64,000 bases of DNA from Beaufortia kweichowensis (taxonomy: Eukaryota > Chordata > Actinopteri > Cypriniformes > Gastromyzontidae): positions 11,161,512-11,225,511 of the forward strand of contig CM032809.1 of assembly GCA_019155185.1 (NCBI GenBank), written 5' to 3'. The position numbers and the translations under genes are program-made. Below, piece after piece: positions 9,468-23,000 of the stretch (position 1 is the stretch's first letter; the number at the start of each line of letters is the position of its first letter). The notes below the pieces were generated by a model. It was not told the origin of the DNA, searched no databases, and was given only the letters and a program-made list of their open reading frames with translations.

Positions 9468-11279
9468 TAACATGAGGTGGTAGTGTATATATTATCTTTC
9501 TTAAACAATAAACATTAAAACAATTTCATTTAAATTCAAAAGCTACATAGACACCGCCAGATGTGTCATTTCTATGTCTCTGTGATGTCGTTATGAGGTG
9601 TTTCTACTTCTGGTTGTCATAGAAACAATAACTAATGAAAAACGGATGACATGATTTCCAGTAACTTAATTGTTATTGGTAGTCGCTCCCGAAAGTCTCT
9701 TTTCATTTGCATAAAGTTAAACATATCCCAACTTTGTTGCCACATTCTGTAGCCGATGGTCACTGTCTCTCGTGTCGCCAAAAGTAACCAAGCTTTACCA
9801 TTGAAATAAAGAAGATCATGTTGCTCCACACTGCTAGTATTTTATGATTTTTGTATTGTAAGGCTAAAAAACATGAAATGCATAATTTACACATGAAGGA
9901 CATCTGAAAAGTGGCAAAGAGAAAACAGGAAGAGAGAGAAAAGTGCTAAGTACTTGTGTATCACCACAGATGGTGTTCAGACAGTCCTATGCTATGACTC
10001 TACAGAGCACTGTGACATATTCCTCATTAGAAATCTGCAATCTGGACACACAAGAACACTAAACATCAACCCTCAATCCACCCGCTCACTTATAACACAA
10101 GTACCGACACAAGGCCTGTGTTCATTTTTCCAGACGATAAATACTCTCCGAGAATGACATGGAAAAGTAAATAATCACAATCTCTCTTAAATCACCTTCA
10201 GGCAAAATTTGCACTTGACCTGAAGCAGCAGGTAATGACACAGCAGAGAAAAGGACCTGAATGAAACACCTGTTCTAATTAGATATCTCTTCCCCGGGCT
10301 CTGCCAGGAGAGATGGTGGTCATGACATCTGCCCGTCAGATCGGTCCACGCTGGGCACCTAATGAGGCATGCACATCTGCCTACTGCTTCCACAAACACA
10401 CCCAATGCACTCTGGGATACACAGTCCATACATGACCCACACCCGTCTGCAGGCTGAAATATTGTCAGGGCTGTCGAAATCAAGGTGACACTGCTGTCGG
10501 CCCCGTGCCAACAACTTCCTTTATGTTAATCGAAGCATTCTTTTTTTTATTGAGCTATTAAAATCCCTATGAATGGCAGAAGTGAAAGAAGGCAGTGCAG
10601 AGAAATGACTCATTGAAAGTCACCGGTGTCCTGCGGTGGTCTTTGGGGGGTGGGCTTTAGAGAGAGAAGGAGAGCATCTGTTTCCCTTCCCCAGAAACAG
10701 GTTCAGCTCAGGACACTATAGGACTGAGGAGGGTGGGGGTGGAAGCATAGGGATTGTGGGTATCTGGATTGTAGCGCAAAGGAGAGGCATTTCTGTTCAT
10801 ATATTGGGTTTTATGAGGATGTGATGGGTGCAGTCAGGATCATTACACTTAATGGAATCTATTTCCAACAAAACAGCACATTGCAATTCTACAGATCAGA
10901 GCCGCATCACAGAAATATGGTATGATGTTATGAATCCCATGATCTGTGACCCTCACGCTGGAACAACAGCGCAAGGTCACGGAAGCACACATGTGTACAT
11001 TAAATGCACTGTTGCGTTGAATAAATGTGTCTGCACAAATGTAAATTTTGTGAATTGGATATTGGAACATGATGAGTAAGGGACCGTGTAAAAAGTTCAC
11101 ATATTATATTGAAACAAATCGAATGGTAGCAGTTGTCAGATGTCACTTTATGACAACACGTTAAACACAATATAGACGGCACTTAACTTTACATCATATT
11201 AAACTGCTTGCATTAACAACCTATGACATTTGTGATTTACTCTAAAATCCTTCTACATAATTTAAAGAAAATTATGTAA
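9468..11279. other. No gene recognised
   Basis: Single-copy-looking sequence after the LTR element. The block 10190-10500 is GC-balanced and could be a conserved non-coding element, but no coding signal is visible. Confidence 0.5.
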
Positions 11280-11545
11280 AAATATAACCTTTATATCTCT
11301 AATATTGACTGAGTAAGACCATGTTAAAGGCTGTGTGTAGGAAGCCAACTTTTAAGTTTTTTGTGCAAAATAATAAAACATTGGGTCACTGAAACCATTA
11401 ATATCAGTCTTTAAAATAATTTTTTTCAGTATCATAAATGAAACTATGAGTACTGTATCTTAAAGTCTATCATATAATTTTTCATTTATAGCAATTAACA
11501 CACATTATCTATTTCCATCATTTTTATGGCTCACTACTTTGAAGC
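11280..11545. repeat. Dispersed repeat family C, copy 1
   Basis: It resembles 50080-50300: aacctttatatctctaatattgactga versus aaccttgacatctttaatattgactga, and tatcatataat...acacacattatc versus tatcatacaatc...acacacattatc. The copies are old and diverged. Confidence 0.5.
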
Positions 11546-12875
11546 TTTTTTAAATAAATAATTTTTAAATAATTAATTTTTAATTAATTTTTAATAAAAT
11601 AATTTTTATTTATTAAAAAAAATTATGAGCTTGAATTTCCCAGACACATTATTTTTAAGTTAAGAATGCACATGAATTTAATCTCATTATTTACTTTGAG
11701 TCCCCCGACTGGACAAGTTTGTGTTTCCTAAATAACCATTTTAAGAACGATGATGGTAAAGTTTTTTACTGGTTGTGACACAAACTAAATTGTGCAGTCC
11801 ACATTCTTAATTCCTATAGTAATTTTAAATGTATACTGTAAACTTTAGTTCGTATGCATTTTCTGAGGAATAAAGGTTGACAGAAAATTCATTTGAAGTG
11901 ACAGGGTTGTGTTCCAAACCCACATTTTACATAATTCACTGTGGCACTGGATGACAGATCGTTCTTCACAGTCACAACCCATGATCTTCTAAATACAAAC
12001 CAAGATCTTTACCTATTACACTATCCTACTTTCATGAAAATCTCAACCAGCAGAAAATCTCAACTACTTTTATTTTTTCAGTGTAATTTACTGGATGACT
12101 GAAATAGCGTCTGGCATCCTGTAATCTCGGTAATGGCTAAACTCAAGTGGAAACGTCTGTGCAGTAATGAGAAGAAACAGGTGCGCCACATTTTTGCTTC
12201 AGTTGTGGTTCATTTGTTCCCTCTCTGTGTTGATCTAACAGCTTCAGTTTGTTGTGGTGCTCCAAGGTCACTGACAAACAACGTCATCCGTCTCCCACTG
12301 CAGAGTTTATGACATACTGCTCTGAATAAGGCGAGAGGAGTTGGCTGAACCAAATATATGCTCCCGTAAGAGGTTTTTGTGCCCTGGGGAGAATGTGTGG
12401 AAATGCCAAGAATAGGTGCCCAAATGAGCATTTAAGCGTAGATGTGTTCTGAAGGGTGAGCTCTCCTCTGAGCTATAAAAGAAATCTTACACAGCAGAAA
12501 ACACAAATACGTATCAACAAACACTTTTAAATGAACAGACTCTATATTTAGATTAGTAATATGCATTCAAAGTCATTTTTAAATGCAGATAAACACTTTT
12601 AACTGCACATTCTTATGCCAATTCAAAACTGTATGACTTTCTATCATGGGACACATTTTGTACTGGCCGTTCTGTTCAAAGCAGTTCCAATAAATGAGGA
12701 CAGAAGCCTTTGAGCTTTAAAAAAGACCCTAAAGCACCATAAAAATATAATATTATAGTAAGAGGTTGCTGATGTGTTTTATTTTTGTTTATCCTTCTCT
12801 GTCTGTAATGAGTTTATTCCTGGGTTATTACATTTAAAGGTCCATTATGTAGTTGTATTGTTTTTCTGAAATAGT
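11546..12875. other. No gene recognised; AT-only patch 11546-11630
   Basis: It begins with a nearly pure A/T palindromic patch (aaataattaatttttaatt). The rest is plain non-coding sequence. The minus-strand frame 12210-12431 has no recognised domain. Confidence 0.5.
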
Positions 12876-13148
12876 GGTAACACTTTATAATAAGGTTGTA
12901 TTTGTTTACATTAGTTAATGCATTAGCAACATGAACTAACAATGAACAATACATTTGTGTTAATTTCAACATTTACAAATACATTTTTAAATCAAAAACA
13001 AACATTAGTTAATGCAAAATAAACTAACATAAACAATTGTATTGCCATTAACTAACATTAACAAACATTCTTTTTTTTATTTTTATATTTTGCTCATTGT
13101 TTTTGTTTTGTTAGTTAATGCATTTACTAATGTTAACAAATACAACCT
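12876..13148. mobile_element. Inverted-repeat transposon relic (GGTAACACTTTATAATAAGG type)
   Basis: The left end reads GGTAACACTTTATAATAAGG then ttgtatttgtttacattagt. The right side mirrors it (actaatgttaacaaatacaacc) with ttagttaatgcatt inside on both arms. The outermost right end is missing. This type is common in teleost genomes. Confidence 0.75.
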
Positions 13149-13204
13149 GTACAAATAACAAAATGTATTTTTATCCATGAATACTTATTCAGATTTTTAA
13201 AATA

Positions 13205-13350
13205 TGTTTTTGTAGCTCAGTTGGTAAAATAATTCATGCAGCGCAAAGGTCATGGGTTCGATCCAAAGGGAACACGCATACTGCTAATATTTGTAATGCA
13301 CTGTACAGTAGGTTGCTTTGGAAAGAAGCATGTGCTAAATATATTAATAT
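13205..13350 (+). mobile_element. tRNA-derived SINE
   Basis: The head is tRNA-like with an A box (TAGCTCAGTTGG) and a B box (GGTTCGATCC) at the right spacing, the Pol III internal promoter. A body follows with the tail gttgctttggaaagaagcat gtgctaaatat, a decayed form of the tail GTCGCTTTGGATAAAAGCGT. The copy is degenerate. Confidence 0.85.
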
Positions 13351-14751
13351 AAATGAATATAATAAAAGAAGTCAATAAGAATCCATACCTATCAATGTCT
13401 TCAGAAGCCATAAGGCAGCTTAGTGAGAGATACAGGCTGAATTTTTAACATCTGCCTTAGCTCTCTTTCAGCAATCCTTGTGAGAAATAATAATGTCTGA
13501 TTCATGTCATTCTGTTGTATAATATGGTCGATCTGGTTCACGAAACTGCTGAAATTATTAATAAATGAACTGGAGTGATTCTGCTTTAGAAGACTGTATA
13601 GTGACTCCAGAATTTAGTGTAGTGCAGTGAGATATTTAAAATGCTTCTGCTGGGATTTTGCAGTACATCATTTCTAAACCTTTAAAAATTTTAGATCCCA
13701 TTAAAATTAGAATATACTTATGTTTCAAGAAAGAAAGATGGAAAACCATAATAATTAGTTTTGGATAAACTACTTCTATAATGCTTGGACATCATTACCA
13801 ATGTAGTTAGGCAAATGATTAATAGCTTATGGTAATGCTATACTGTTTTATCCATTCATTACTATTAATAAAAAGAACTTATAGCTTAAAATAGCTATCT
13901 GCATTATTAACATTATGGTAACATTATCAGCACTGTTACCTACAAGACCTTGAGTGACTTAGTTCAGTAGTTTATTCACAATTAAAATAAACTATATCTA
14001 AATAAAAATACATGAATATATAATTTTTATATTAATAATACACTAAAAATTATGATAATAAATAATAATAATGATAATAAATAACAATTATTATGAATGA
14101 TTATGAGTTATTATTCAAAAGCATAACCATACATGTTATGCATGTCTCTAGTCTTTCGATCTACTGGACTGATGGATTACAGACAAGAATCAGAGACGCA
14201 TCACGTCTGTTTGCATCTGAATGCATCATCAGTCAGACGACACGCAGCTTCACATGTGGGCTGGGGAGAAAAAGAGCTCCTGGTGATGGAAATTAGAAAA
14301 CAAAGAGAGACAGAATACGGCTGTAAGGGGAAAATGAAACAGCTTGCTGATAAAAGCGAATCAAAAACTGCAGGACGGCGGAGATAGCAAACGTGGCCCC
14401 ATTTCTTTCTAATGGGAACAAGGAAGCACCAAGCTAAGAGACAAGAGGAAGAGATTTTTTTCAGATCCGCCATCCCATGAGTCCATGCAGGGACAGAATG
14501 ATTCAGTGATGGTAAAATATACGGCCCTGCAGTGGCTGTTAAACGATTAGAGACTGTGAATCTGCGGCTTGTGAAATGTTATGAAAGAGAGGAGGATTTC
14601 AGCCCGGCGAGGCCACCGGAGATACAGATTTCTCTATCACTTGTGCCTTTATATTGTATTTTTCTCTTTCTTTCGATATTTATACGTTTACATACCCCTC
14701 TGCATTATCTGCAAAATGTTAAAAAGAAGAAATAAGAGGAATTGAAATATA
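13351..14751. other. No gene recognised
   Basis: AT-rich non-coding sequence. 14100-14600 is less AT-rich and has short overlapping frames on both strands, none with recognised homology. Confidence 0.5.
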
Positions 14752-14882
14752 AATACATTCGAATTATGGACTGGATTTATTACCAATATATTGAAGCATC
14801 TGTTTATATTTTACTAAAGCCCTGTTAATAGAGAACAGATATACAAAAATATCAGTTTATGCAAGAGCTGTGTAGTTTAAAA
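14752..14882. repeat. Dispersed repeat family A, copy 2 (fragment)
   Basis: It matches the left part of the copies at 1985 and 56300: tttattaccaatata, gtttatattttactaaagcc and cagtttatgcaagagctgtg. Confidence 0.6.
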
Positions 14883-15119
14883 AATACAATTACATTTTGG
14901 TGTATTACAGTAACGTACTGGTAACATACTGGAAACACTGTAAGTTACTGTTAAGTTGCAATGTTAATTCATCTCTGGTCATTTAAATTTGTTTAAGTTT
15001 TTTTTACTAATGGTTAAAAAGGCTTAATAAAAACAGTAAAACAACAGTTTGTAGGAGAAAACATGCTACAAAAATCTTGAGACTTTGATGTGACTTTGAC
15101 GTGAGATATTATAGTATTT

Positions 15120-15779
15120 AGCCCTATTTGGACGGGATTAGTTTTACATGGGGAGGTGGGGGTAAAGTAATTATTACCAGAGCTTCTCTGTGATTTTAGT
15201 CCCGTCCGAATGTGCCATCTCAGTAATCATTACGGACAATGTCAGTAAAGATTACGGCGACTTTTACCTCCTGTAAAAAGTTCCGGAAAAATGACCTCGG
15301 GTAATACTAATCCCGTTCGAATAGACCCGCTGTAAAAATGTACGGTAAAATTCCGTCATTTCCTGTTTAAAAGTAGTTTTTGGCGAGTTTTGCAAGCATG
15401 GAGGAGCTTGAAGAAGCATTCGGTTGCATTGTAGGTGGTGAGACAACTTTGTGGCAAACCTCCAGTGTTTTCCGCATACCATTTAAAGCAGAAGATCGAA
15501 AGCACTTATTAGACTTATCACTTATCACTTATTTTAGCTCTAGGTAAGGTCTATTACCTACATAATCCAATCAGAATTGTTAGACTGAAGCAATGTCATA
15601 CGCACATGACGACAAGGAGGTTACTGTGGTGCGTAAAGCGAGTTACCCCTCCCACTTCTGCTAGTTTTACTGAGATGTCTTGTCCCGTGTGAATTGGCCA
15701 TTAACATTACAGACGTCCTGAGGTAAAATTACTTTACCCCCACCTCCCCATGTATAACTAATCCCGTCCGAATAGGGCT
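15120..15779. mobile_element. Foldback DNA transposon, about 50-bp terminal inverted repeats
   Basis: The left end AGCCCTATTTGGACGGGATT and right end AATCCCGTCCGAATAGGGCT are inverted copies. Pairing continues to ggggaggtgggggtaaagta. Extra partial copies of the end motif lie inside (15201-15220 and 15308-15330). No transposase was recognised. The target duplication could not be resolved. Confidence 0.85.
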
Positions 15780-16937
15780 TTAGTTAGTTAATATTATCAC
15801 TTTAACCAGTATTAGTTATAGTATACAGTAAGTCCTATAATGAAACTGAAATATGAATTTACATTTGACTACTCTAAACTAAACACTAAAGCACACAGAT
15901 TCTGTGTATTGGCCACTAACTGAATGAGTAAGTAGATTGATCAGTGGCAGGTGCCTGTTGACAGAAGCAGTAGAATGATCTCTGGAAACTCTGGATAGTA
16001 TTGTCAATAAATAATCACACCAATGTGAATTTGCTAACTAAACGCTTCTCTGAGCGTATTCCTGGCAGATTGACAGATGCAAAGCAATACTGAAACCAGA
16101 GCGAAGCGCAGACCATTCTGTGTGTGTGTGTTTGTGCAGATTGTGCCAATAAAACATCCACTCGGCTGTGATGTACCACTGCACACGGAATTGTATTGAA
16201 GACAAACACACACACAGACACAAATGTAGGCTTTTGAATGATAATGTTGTCTATAGCACACACACAGCTTTTTCTTTCTGCATTACGGGCTGCGGGTGTG
16301 TCATACACACACAAACGCACAAGCAGCGACACGCACATCAATAAGAGTGTAAACAAAGCTCTGATGTGTGCTGTCAGTGGCAGTACCGCAGTTATTCATC
16401 AAGCCCATTCTCTGCCTCCATCTCCCTCTCCTTCAGTCGCAACTCGCCGAATCAGTTTTAAAGCAACACTTGAAACGCTCTGAAAGAATCTGCACCTGCG
16501 GGACTGTAATCCTCAGAGATTACAGGTGTTAGAGGAGGTCAAAACACACTGCACATGGATTCAGTGCTGTAGATGTAACGCAGGAAAGCAAGCAGAAATG
16601 ATCCGAATAATCTTTACAGCTGAGATACGTTGAACTATTTTAAAAGAACTGAAAAAACAGCGGCATCCCTGCCAAAATCAAACACAGGATCTCTTTTATT
16701 TGTATTTTTTTCTATAGACTCAGACTATGTTACTGAAAATGAAATTCTGCAATAAAAAGAGATTGAAATGATAGAAAATCTATATGTCTCTTTAAAATTC
16801 ACATCAACAATTGTTTCACTTGTATGCACGTTTGTGCATATTTTTTAAAAATATTTCCCTTTTTTTCATATTTTGTGCAAAAGAATTTTAGGAAAAACCT
16901 TTAATTAATAAATAATAAATAATATAAATATAAATGT
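15780..16937. other. No gene recognised; CA/TG-rich patches
   Basis: Several short (TG)n/(CA)n runs (16120-16330), otherwise unremarkable. The minus-strand frames here are products of the dinucleotide runs. Confidence 0.5.
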
Positions 16938-17314
16938 ACAGTACCAGTCAAAAGACACAACTGACAAAAATGTTTCTTATGATCCTAAAAATCATTTAAT
17001 CTGAAGGTGTAAATTTCAATGTTTGAAAATACTTTTGTAGACAAAAATATAATTGTGCTTTTATTTAAAAAATATTTTTGCTACCCAGACTTTAAGAAAC
17101 TGGATGATAAAATGTCAAGAATATGATTTAACAAATTCTAGACAAAGGTGTGACTACTTTTAAAGATGATCAAATATAACATAGTGTTCATTTATTTTAG
17201 ATGCTTTTAGTCACAACATAATTCCCACAGTTACAATTGTGTTATTTCATGGTTTTGATGAGTTTCTAAAATCTAAACAACAGTGAGTATGTGTTTCCAA
17301 ACTTTGTCGTGTAT
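16938..17314. mobile_element. Degenerate MITE (ACCAGTCAAAAG end type)
   Basis: The start tacagtaccagtcaaaag and end caaactttgtcgtgta are weak inverted repeats. The middle (cacaacataattccca, atggttttgatgagttt) resembles a widespread fish Tc1-like element. The copy is strongly diverged. Confidence 0.55.
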
Positions 17315-17317
17315 AAT

Positions 17318-17890
17318 ACAGTTGTTCACCAAAAAAATAAAACTTCTCTCATAATTTACCCACTCTCATGCTGTCATAGCTGTATGTGACTTCTTCTGTT
17401 GAACATAAACAATTTTGTTTTATTAAAATGTATGTCTTTAATCTTAAATCTCACTGGTTGTTGCATGTCTCATGACAAAACACATATTTACATTACATTT
17501 ACATTTACATAGCAGATGCTTTTACCAAAGAGAGAGGATTAACGTTCTGTCAATAAGATTGACGACTAATATGATATGTATAACTCATGAGACACTTGAG
17601 AACCAATGAGATTCAAAGTTATCGACGTGCCGCTATATTAAATTTAGCTCACTGATTGTTTGTTTGTTTTCATATCGATCACTAAATAAGCTCAAAATAT
17701 TTATTGTTTTTTCTACAGAAGACGTTTTTCCCACTATTGTCGTTTGGATTACTTTAATGATGGATGTAAGAGCTTTTTGAAGCTTTGACATTTAAAAAAA
17801 ACATGTATAAGAAGATAACATGACAGCATTTGTTTGTGTTCAACTACATAAAAGAAAGTCACAAACATCTGAGATGTTATATTTCTTTAA
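17318..17890. mobile_element. Angel-like inverted-repeat element, old and interrupted
   Basis: The left part (gttcaccaaaaaaataaaac, tcataatttacccactctca, tgtgacttcttctgttgaac) and right part (tgtgttcaactacataaaag aaagtcac, ttctttaag) belong to the family at 34991-35308. A SINE-tail-like piece (17498-17540) lies between them. Confidence 0.5.
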
Positions 17891-19252
17891 GTCTCCTGAG
17901 CTATGAAAGTGTTAGGAAATCTGTGAAATAACATTGTTCTCAGGTCGGGGGCCTTAAACAACCGGTAAACATCAATAAATGTCATGTTTACATGAAAACA
18001 AATAGGAATAACTTGTGCCAAAAGAAAATGTGCCGGCAGGAACAACAATAGGCTCTTGTATAGTATTACACGCATCAGGTGCAGAGGGAATTGTGGGTAA
18101 AGGCTGGTCTCAGCAGAGATCTCATTCACACATCCACACAGATGAGCTACTGGGCCACACCGTGACATTTATAAATATGCATTAGAGTCGCACATCAGCG
18201 CTCCTGCTTTCAACAAGGTCCTGCATCGACAAGCATTTACCCTGACTGTCTTCTCCGCTGGCTCGCTGTCTCTCTCGCTCTTCCTCTGTCTTACTCAACC
18301 CACATAAACAAGTGCAAAGCTCTCATTCCTCTCAGGAGGTGAATTCAAATGTTTGTGCAGCGCGTGTGTGTAAGGTTGGGTGATGGAGCGTGTGCGGTAC
18401 AGGTTATTAAACTGCGGCTAGTGTAGACTGCTGCGGACAGAGCTGAACTTAATGCGGTGTGAGAGCACCATTACCTTTAAACTAATGAGACCGATGAAAC
18501 TCATAACACACCCAAACTCTAACAGCAAACATGCAAATAAACAACATCACTTTGATGTACCAGTAAATATTTATAACCGCATCGAGTAAGCAAACCGGCA
18601 GCATTAATGGAAGCGCTATGGTCAGCCGACAATAAATTTCGCTCTTCAGTTTGTTAAGTTGCTTACAGTAATGCACTTATAATGGAGGTCTACAGAAAAG
18701 AAAAGTACAGTAAAATGTGTAAATCTAAAAGTCTAAACGTGGATGAACCTGTACTGATGTACAGTAATTCCTTCTATTGCATTATTATATACTGTACATG
18801 CATTCACCCCTATAAATTTATAATAATGATTTATAAGGTGAGCTCTTGGATGCAGGGTCAGTTTGATGTCATTGGATTTTCAACACATGCAAAGATAAAT
18901 ACATACAATAATCTGTAATTTTATGTTTTCAGAGACAGCAAAAAGTTACTGATTGCAGCTTTAACAAATGAGTCAAATAGTTTTCTGTGGCATTCGACAG
19001 CATGTCACTAATGATGCTTGTGGATATATATTGTACACTGTTTCTAGACTAAATATTTTGCATTATTTGCATTACTTTACATTACTTTACATACTTTGCA
19101 TTGCAATTACATTATTTTCACTAAGACAATCAATCTTACATTACAAACTGTGTTGATGAAAAATATTCTGCTTACCTCTCAAACTTTTTTTTTGCACAGT
19201 CAGTTTAATAGCAGTATCACAAATTGATAGCACCCTAAACAGTAGGTTTAAT

Positions 19253-19255
<3 letters not shown>

Positions 19256-19349
<94 letters not shown>
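19256..19349 (+). repeat. (GA)47 microsatellite
   Basis: An uninterrupted GA dinucleotide run of about 94 bp. Confidence 0.98.
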
Positions 19350-19351
<2 letters not shown>

Positions 19352-20041
19352 ATATGATTTTCCCACTCCCCAAATACCATGAATACAAATGAGACTCAAT
19401 ATAGGGGAATGCTGGAAGCGTAAGAATGCAATTTACTAATCCCAGAAAGTCTTCACCGTGTCTTCAGGGCCTATGAGCTAATTAAACCCCATCCGGTGAT
19501 GAAGCAGCCGGCCTGTCTCCATGCTGCTGGAGTGGGACATTCACATATCTTCTTTAATACCAACATAGTCAGACATGTAATACGGGGAACCAAATTATGT
19601 TTCGGTTGTGTACTGTGTAAAACCTTAATAGAGTTTGTGTTTTAAAGAGGCTGCAAAAGTAAAAAAAAACATAAAAATTCTCATTTCAGTTTATATCAGA
19701 GAAACAGCAAAGTTTTTATTGCAGTTACAGTTTTTACTGCAGGAAATATTTCACAGGGTAGGAGTATTCTTTAAAGCTGTAGCTGTATGAAATAGCAATG
19801 AATAAACATTGAACCAGGAGCAGGGTGTGCTGTCAAAATTGAACTCGGCATTAAATAGCCTTTTATAGGCTTTAGAGCAAAAAACAGAATTGAAACCTTT
19901 AAAGTAAATAATTATGAAATACAAAACTTAATTGTTATTTTGTCCAATAGACGACAGAAGACATTTATTTTTATTTATGATTATTAAAAATGATCGATAA
20001 TTGTTATTACTGCTATTATTTATTGAATGTTTTTATCATTA

Positions 20042-20042
<1 letters not shown>

Positions 20043-20088
<46 letters not shown>
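20043..20088 (+). repeat. (ATT)n microsatellite
   Basis: A pure ATT trinucleotide run of about 46 bp in an AT-rich setting. Confidence 0.95.
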
Positions 20089-20092
<4 letters not shown>

Positions 20093-23000
20093 AAAAACTT
20101 GTTCTGAGAACACAGTTCTTTCACAATCTTTCAGTTAAAATGAGCTTATAATATAATAATAATATAATCACACTGTAGTTGTATTGCTTTCACTTGTTTA
20201 CAGTTTTAACTAAAATGCCAATGTCATCAAATTTTTGCTTGTTAGAGAGAATTCACAAAAAAAAGTTTTCTTTAAAAGGCTTTTTAACCAGCTGTTCCAA
20301 ACCCACTGTGATTTGGCATCGCTCATCCACATCAATTTTTAAGCATTTCATATGCATTCATAGACGCTCTTCCACATGACACTGTTGTAAACTGCTGATC
20401 TAGATGTTTTATGTAATCGCACCATTTTCTATAAACTCGTGATAATCCCCGGAGACGAGCGGCTGCTGAGATACACAAACCACCTGCCTGGCACCAGCAA
20501 TCCTTCTGCAGTCAAAACCACTCAGATCACATTTCTCCCTTATTCTGAAGCTTTTGTCCAAGTTGCACGCTTTAATGCATCGAGCTACTGTCGCCTGATT
20601 GGCTGATGCCAATTGAATTATTGAATTAATGTCAGTGTGCTTCATATTGAGACTCTGAAAAATGAGATTTACAGTGTTGAATGGACGAGAGCAGAGAGTC
20701 AACTCTCTAAATCTCTCTACAGGGATGCTGGGATGAGTACACAGTCTGAACACACACACGCATGCACACACAGGAGGTGAAGTTCTGCACACACTGTCCA
20801 GTGAGCGAGGCCGACTGTCCTTTGCATGCTGTATCACCCACTCACGGGCTGGATAAATATTTACAGATCAAATATACATCTGACTGCATATGCGGAAGCT
20901 ACGCCTGCCCAGCCTTAGATGAGTAACCACCCAACTGTTGCTAAGTAGATCGCCAATTAAGCACTTATTATGTATATGATGTGAGTCATTTGAAGCTGTG
21001 CATTTATCAGTTAAAAGGTATTGTTAGGCGAGCTGAAGGATGTTTCCTGTGATAACTTGCAGCATAATATACAAAATATTATGTAAGGTCACTGGAAAGC
21101 ATATATTGGGGTGCTATTATAAAACTGAACACTTGTGACTCTGAATTCTAATCAGATAAGCAGTTTTGGAAGTCATTAAAAACAGCTGATAAATTCACAC
21201 ATGTAATTGCTTTTTTATCTTACAATGCTAATGTGAATTGTTGGTTTATGCTGCATTTCATTCAGCCTTTGAAGTCTTTGAAAAGACTTTGAAAAGCACT
21301 TGAAAAAGTGCAATAGGATGAGACTTGAGCCTGAATACAAATGTTTTTTAGTTCTGACCTTTTTGCATTAAAAGCAAAAGTTAAAGTTTCTACAAATACC
21401 AATTGGCAACACAAGCATGTGTTATTGTCAGTTTGTATCTATACTGTATGCTTTTCATCTTTGGACAGCAGAATATGTTCAGAAGCAAAAGATATATAAA
21501 AAAACTTTTCTAATATAGTATCCATGTAGCTTGTTGCACATTGCTGTCACGGCTGGTTACAACAAATAAAATGTTGAGACATCACGTCTGATATGAGGCG
21601 TGTCTGCTTGTTTGTGTGTTATTACGAGAGCTTATTGAAGAGTCTTGTCCTTCCCTGTGATCTGTGTGTGTTTGCATGCATATGTGAGATTAAAATCAGA
21701 AAGGTTAATTAGAAGCTCCGGCGTGGTGAAGGCGCAGTGATGAAAGAGCAAAACCAGGCTGTTTCTCAACTATCTAATCATTGGGATTGCAACCTCCACT
21801 CCACTTTTCTTATAGATGTCCTTACGTGAGGGCCGTGAGAAAGCCCTGACGTCAGACAGAGGGCTATTTACAAAATTCTTCCAGATATTTTCTCTAACCT
21901 TCGCATCAGGAGGACAACCTCCCCGTCAGCTGCCAATGCAAACTCTGCATTCCTACATCACATTAGCAAATTCGTTGCACAACAGCAATCACGCTGAGGT
22001 ACGGCTTACTGACAGAAAGGCGTTCAAGTAGAGATGCAAAGAGGAAGAAGAGGAGAGAATTACACAAGCATGTGTCCTGTCCTGTCTGTTGGCAACCATA
22101 CATAACATAAACATACATAACCTTATTGTGTGTACAGGTGATAGCACTTCCTGTTCCAGTTTTTTTAATTTCACATATGTAATTAAGGCTTAAACATTTC
22201 AATTCTCTTGTAAATATTTTGTTGGTTGTTTTCGTTGTGACCCATGTGTCATGAAGTGATTGTGCACCTAACTGTGTCTAACTAACTGCTATTAAGCAAA
22301 CGTGACCCTGTCTGTAAAAACGTCTACAAATTCTCATCAAAGTTTGATTTCACCTATTAATTTCACTATGATTTCAATCTTTGACATGACCTTACTCAAA
22401 AAAAGAAAAGATATCAATGTTAAATTCACACCGAATATTCTTTACTTTATGTCGAATGATTTTATGTAGAAAACAGAAAAATCACAAAAAATGATTTTGG
22501 CTGGGTTTTACAGACTGGGTCACAAATGCATTCCTAAAAAATTGTAAGTCCCATTATCCACGTCTTTGGAATGATGTTGCAATGAGTAAAAAGTGCCCTA
22601 TTAAAAAGACAGTGAACTTTCTGACAAGAAGCTTAATTATGAAATATAAGGATCACCAGGCCACCATCCAATATTTATGACGCTCCTTGGGAGCAGTCAG
22701 TTAAATCCTCCAAAACGTGCGAGTTTCTCTAAAGTGCATGAATCATCTGAAGCACCTCCAGAAGGACCAGAAGAAAGATATATGAGGCCAGAGGGGAAAA
22801 AGAGGAATTGAAAATTATTCATTTGCATGCGGAGAGAAGCGCCACCTTCACCTATCACTCATTCCCTAACAGAACGTTCCACCGCGGCCCGTCCGTGATC
22901 CGGCATGGCCATACAACATAAGGCAAATTGCATCTTTAAATCTAGTCAGTGAATTCTTCGTTAAGTAAGTGTTAATTAATGTCAACATTTACAATGCATT

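Larger units (their letters stand above)
17891..22979. other. No gene recognised
   Basis: Non-coding sequence with microsatellites. The longest frame (20409-20837, minus strand, 142 codons) shows no domain, and its codons follow CA-rich runs, so it is taken as chance. Stretches 20400-20900 and 22600-22930 look unique and GC-balanced. Confidence 0.5.

Noticed and set aside
13205..13277. Functional tRNA gene
   Set aside because: A and B boxes are present, but the acceptor and anticodon stems do not pair, and a SINE body and tail follow, so it is a SINE head.
14093..14473. Overlapping short frames on both strands (84-90 codons)
   Set aside because: No domain and no repeat or splice support; simultaneous openness on both strands suggests chance.
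19141..19380. Ser-Leu repeat protein on the minus strand
   Set aside because: Pure translation of the GA microsatellite.
20409..20837. 142-codon open frame on the minus strand
   Set aside because: No recognisable domain and no splice context. Part of it runs through CA-rich low-complexity DNA giving Cys/Val runs. A frame of this length is expected by chance somewhere in 64 kb.
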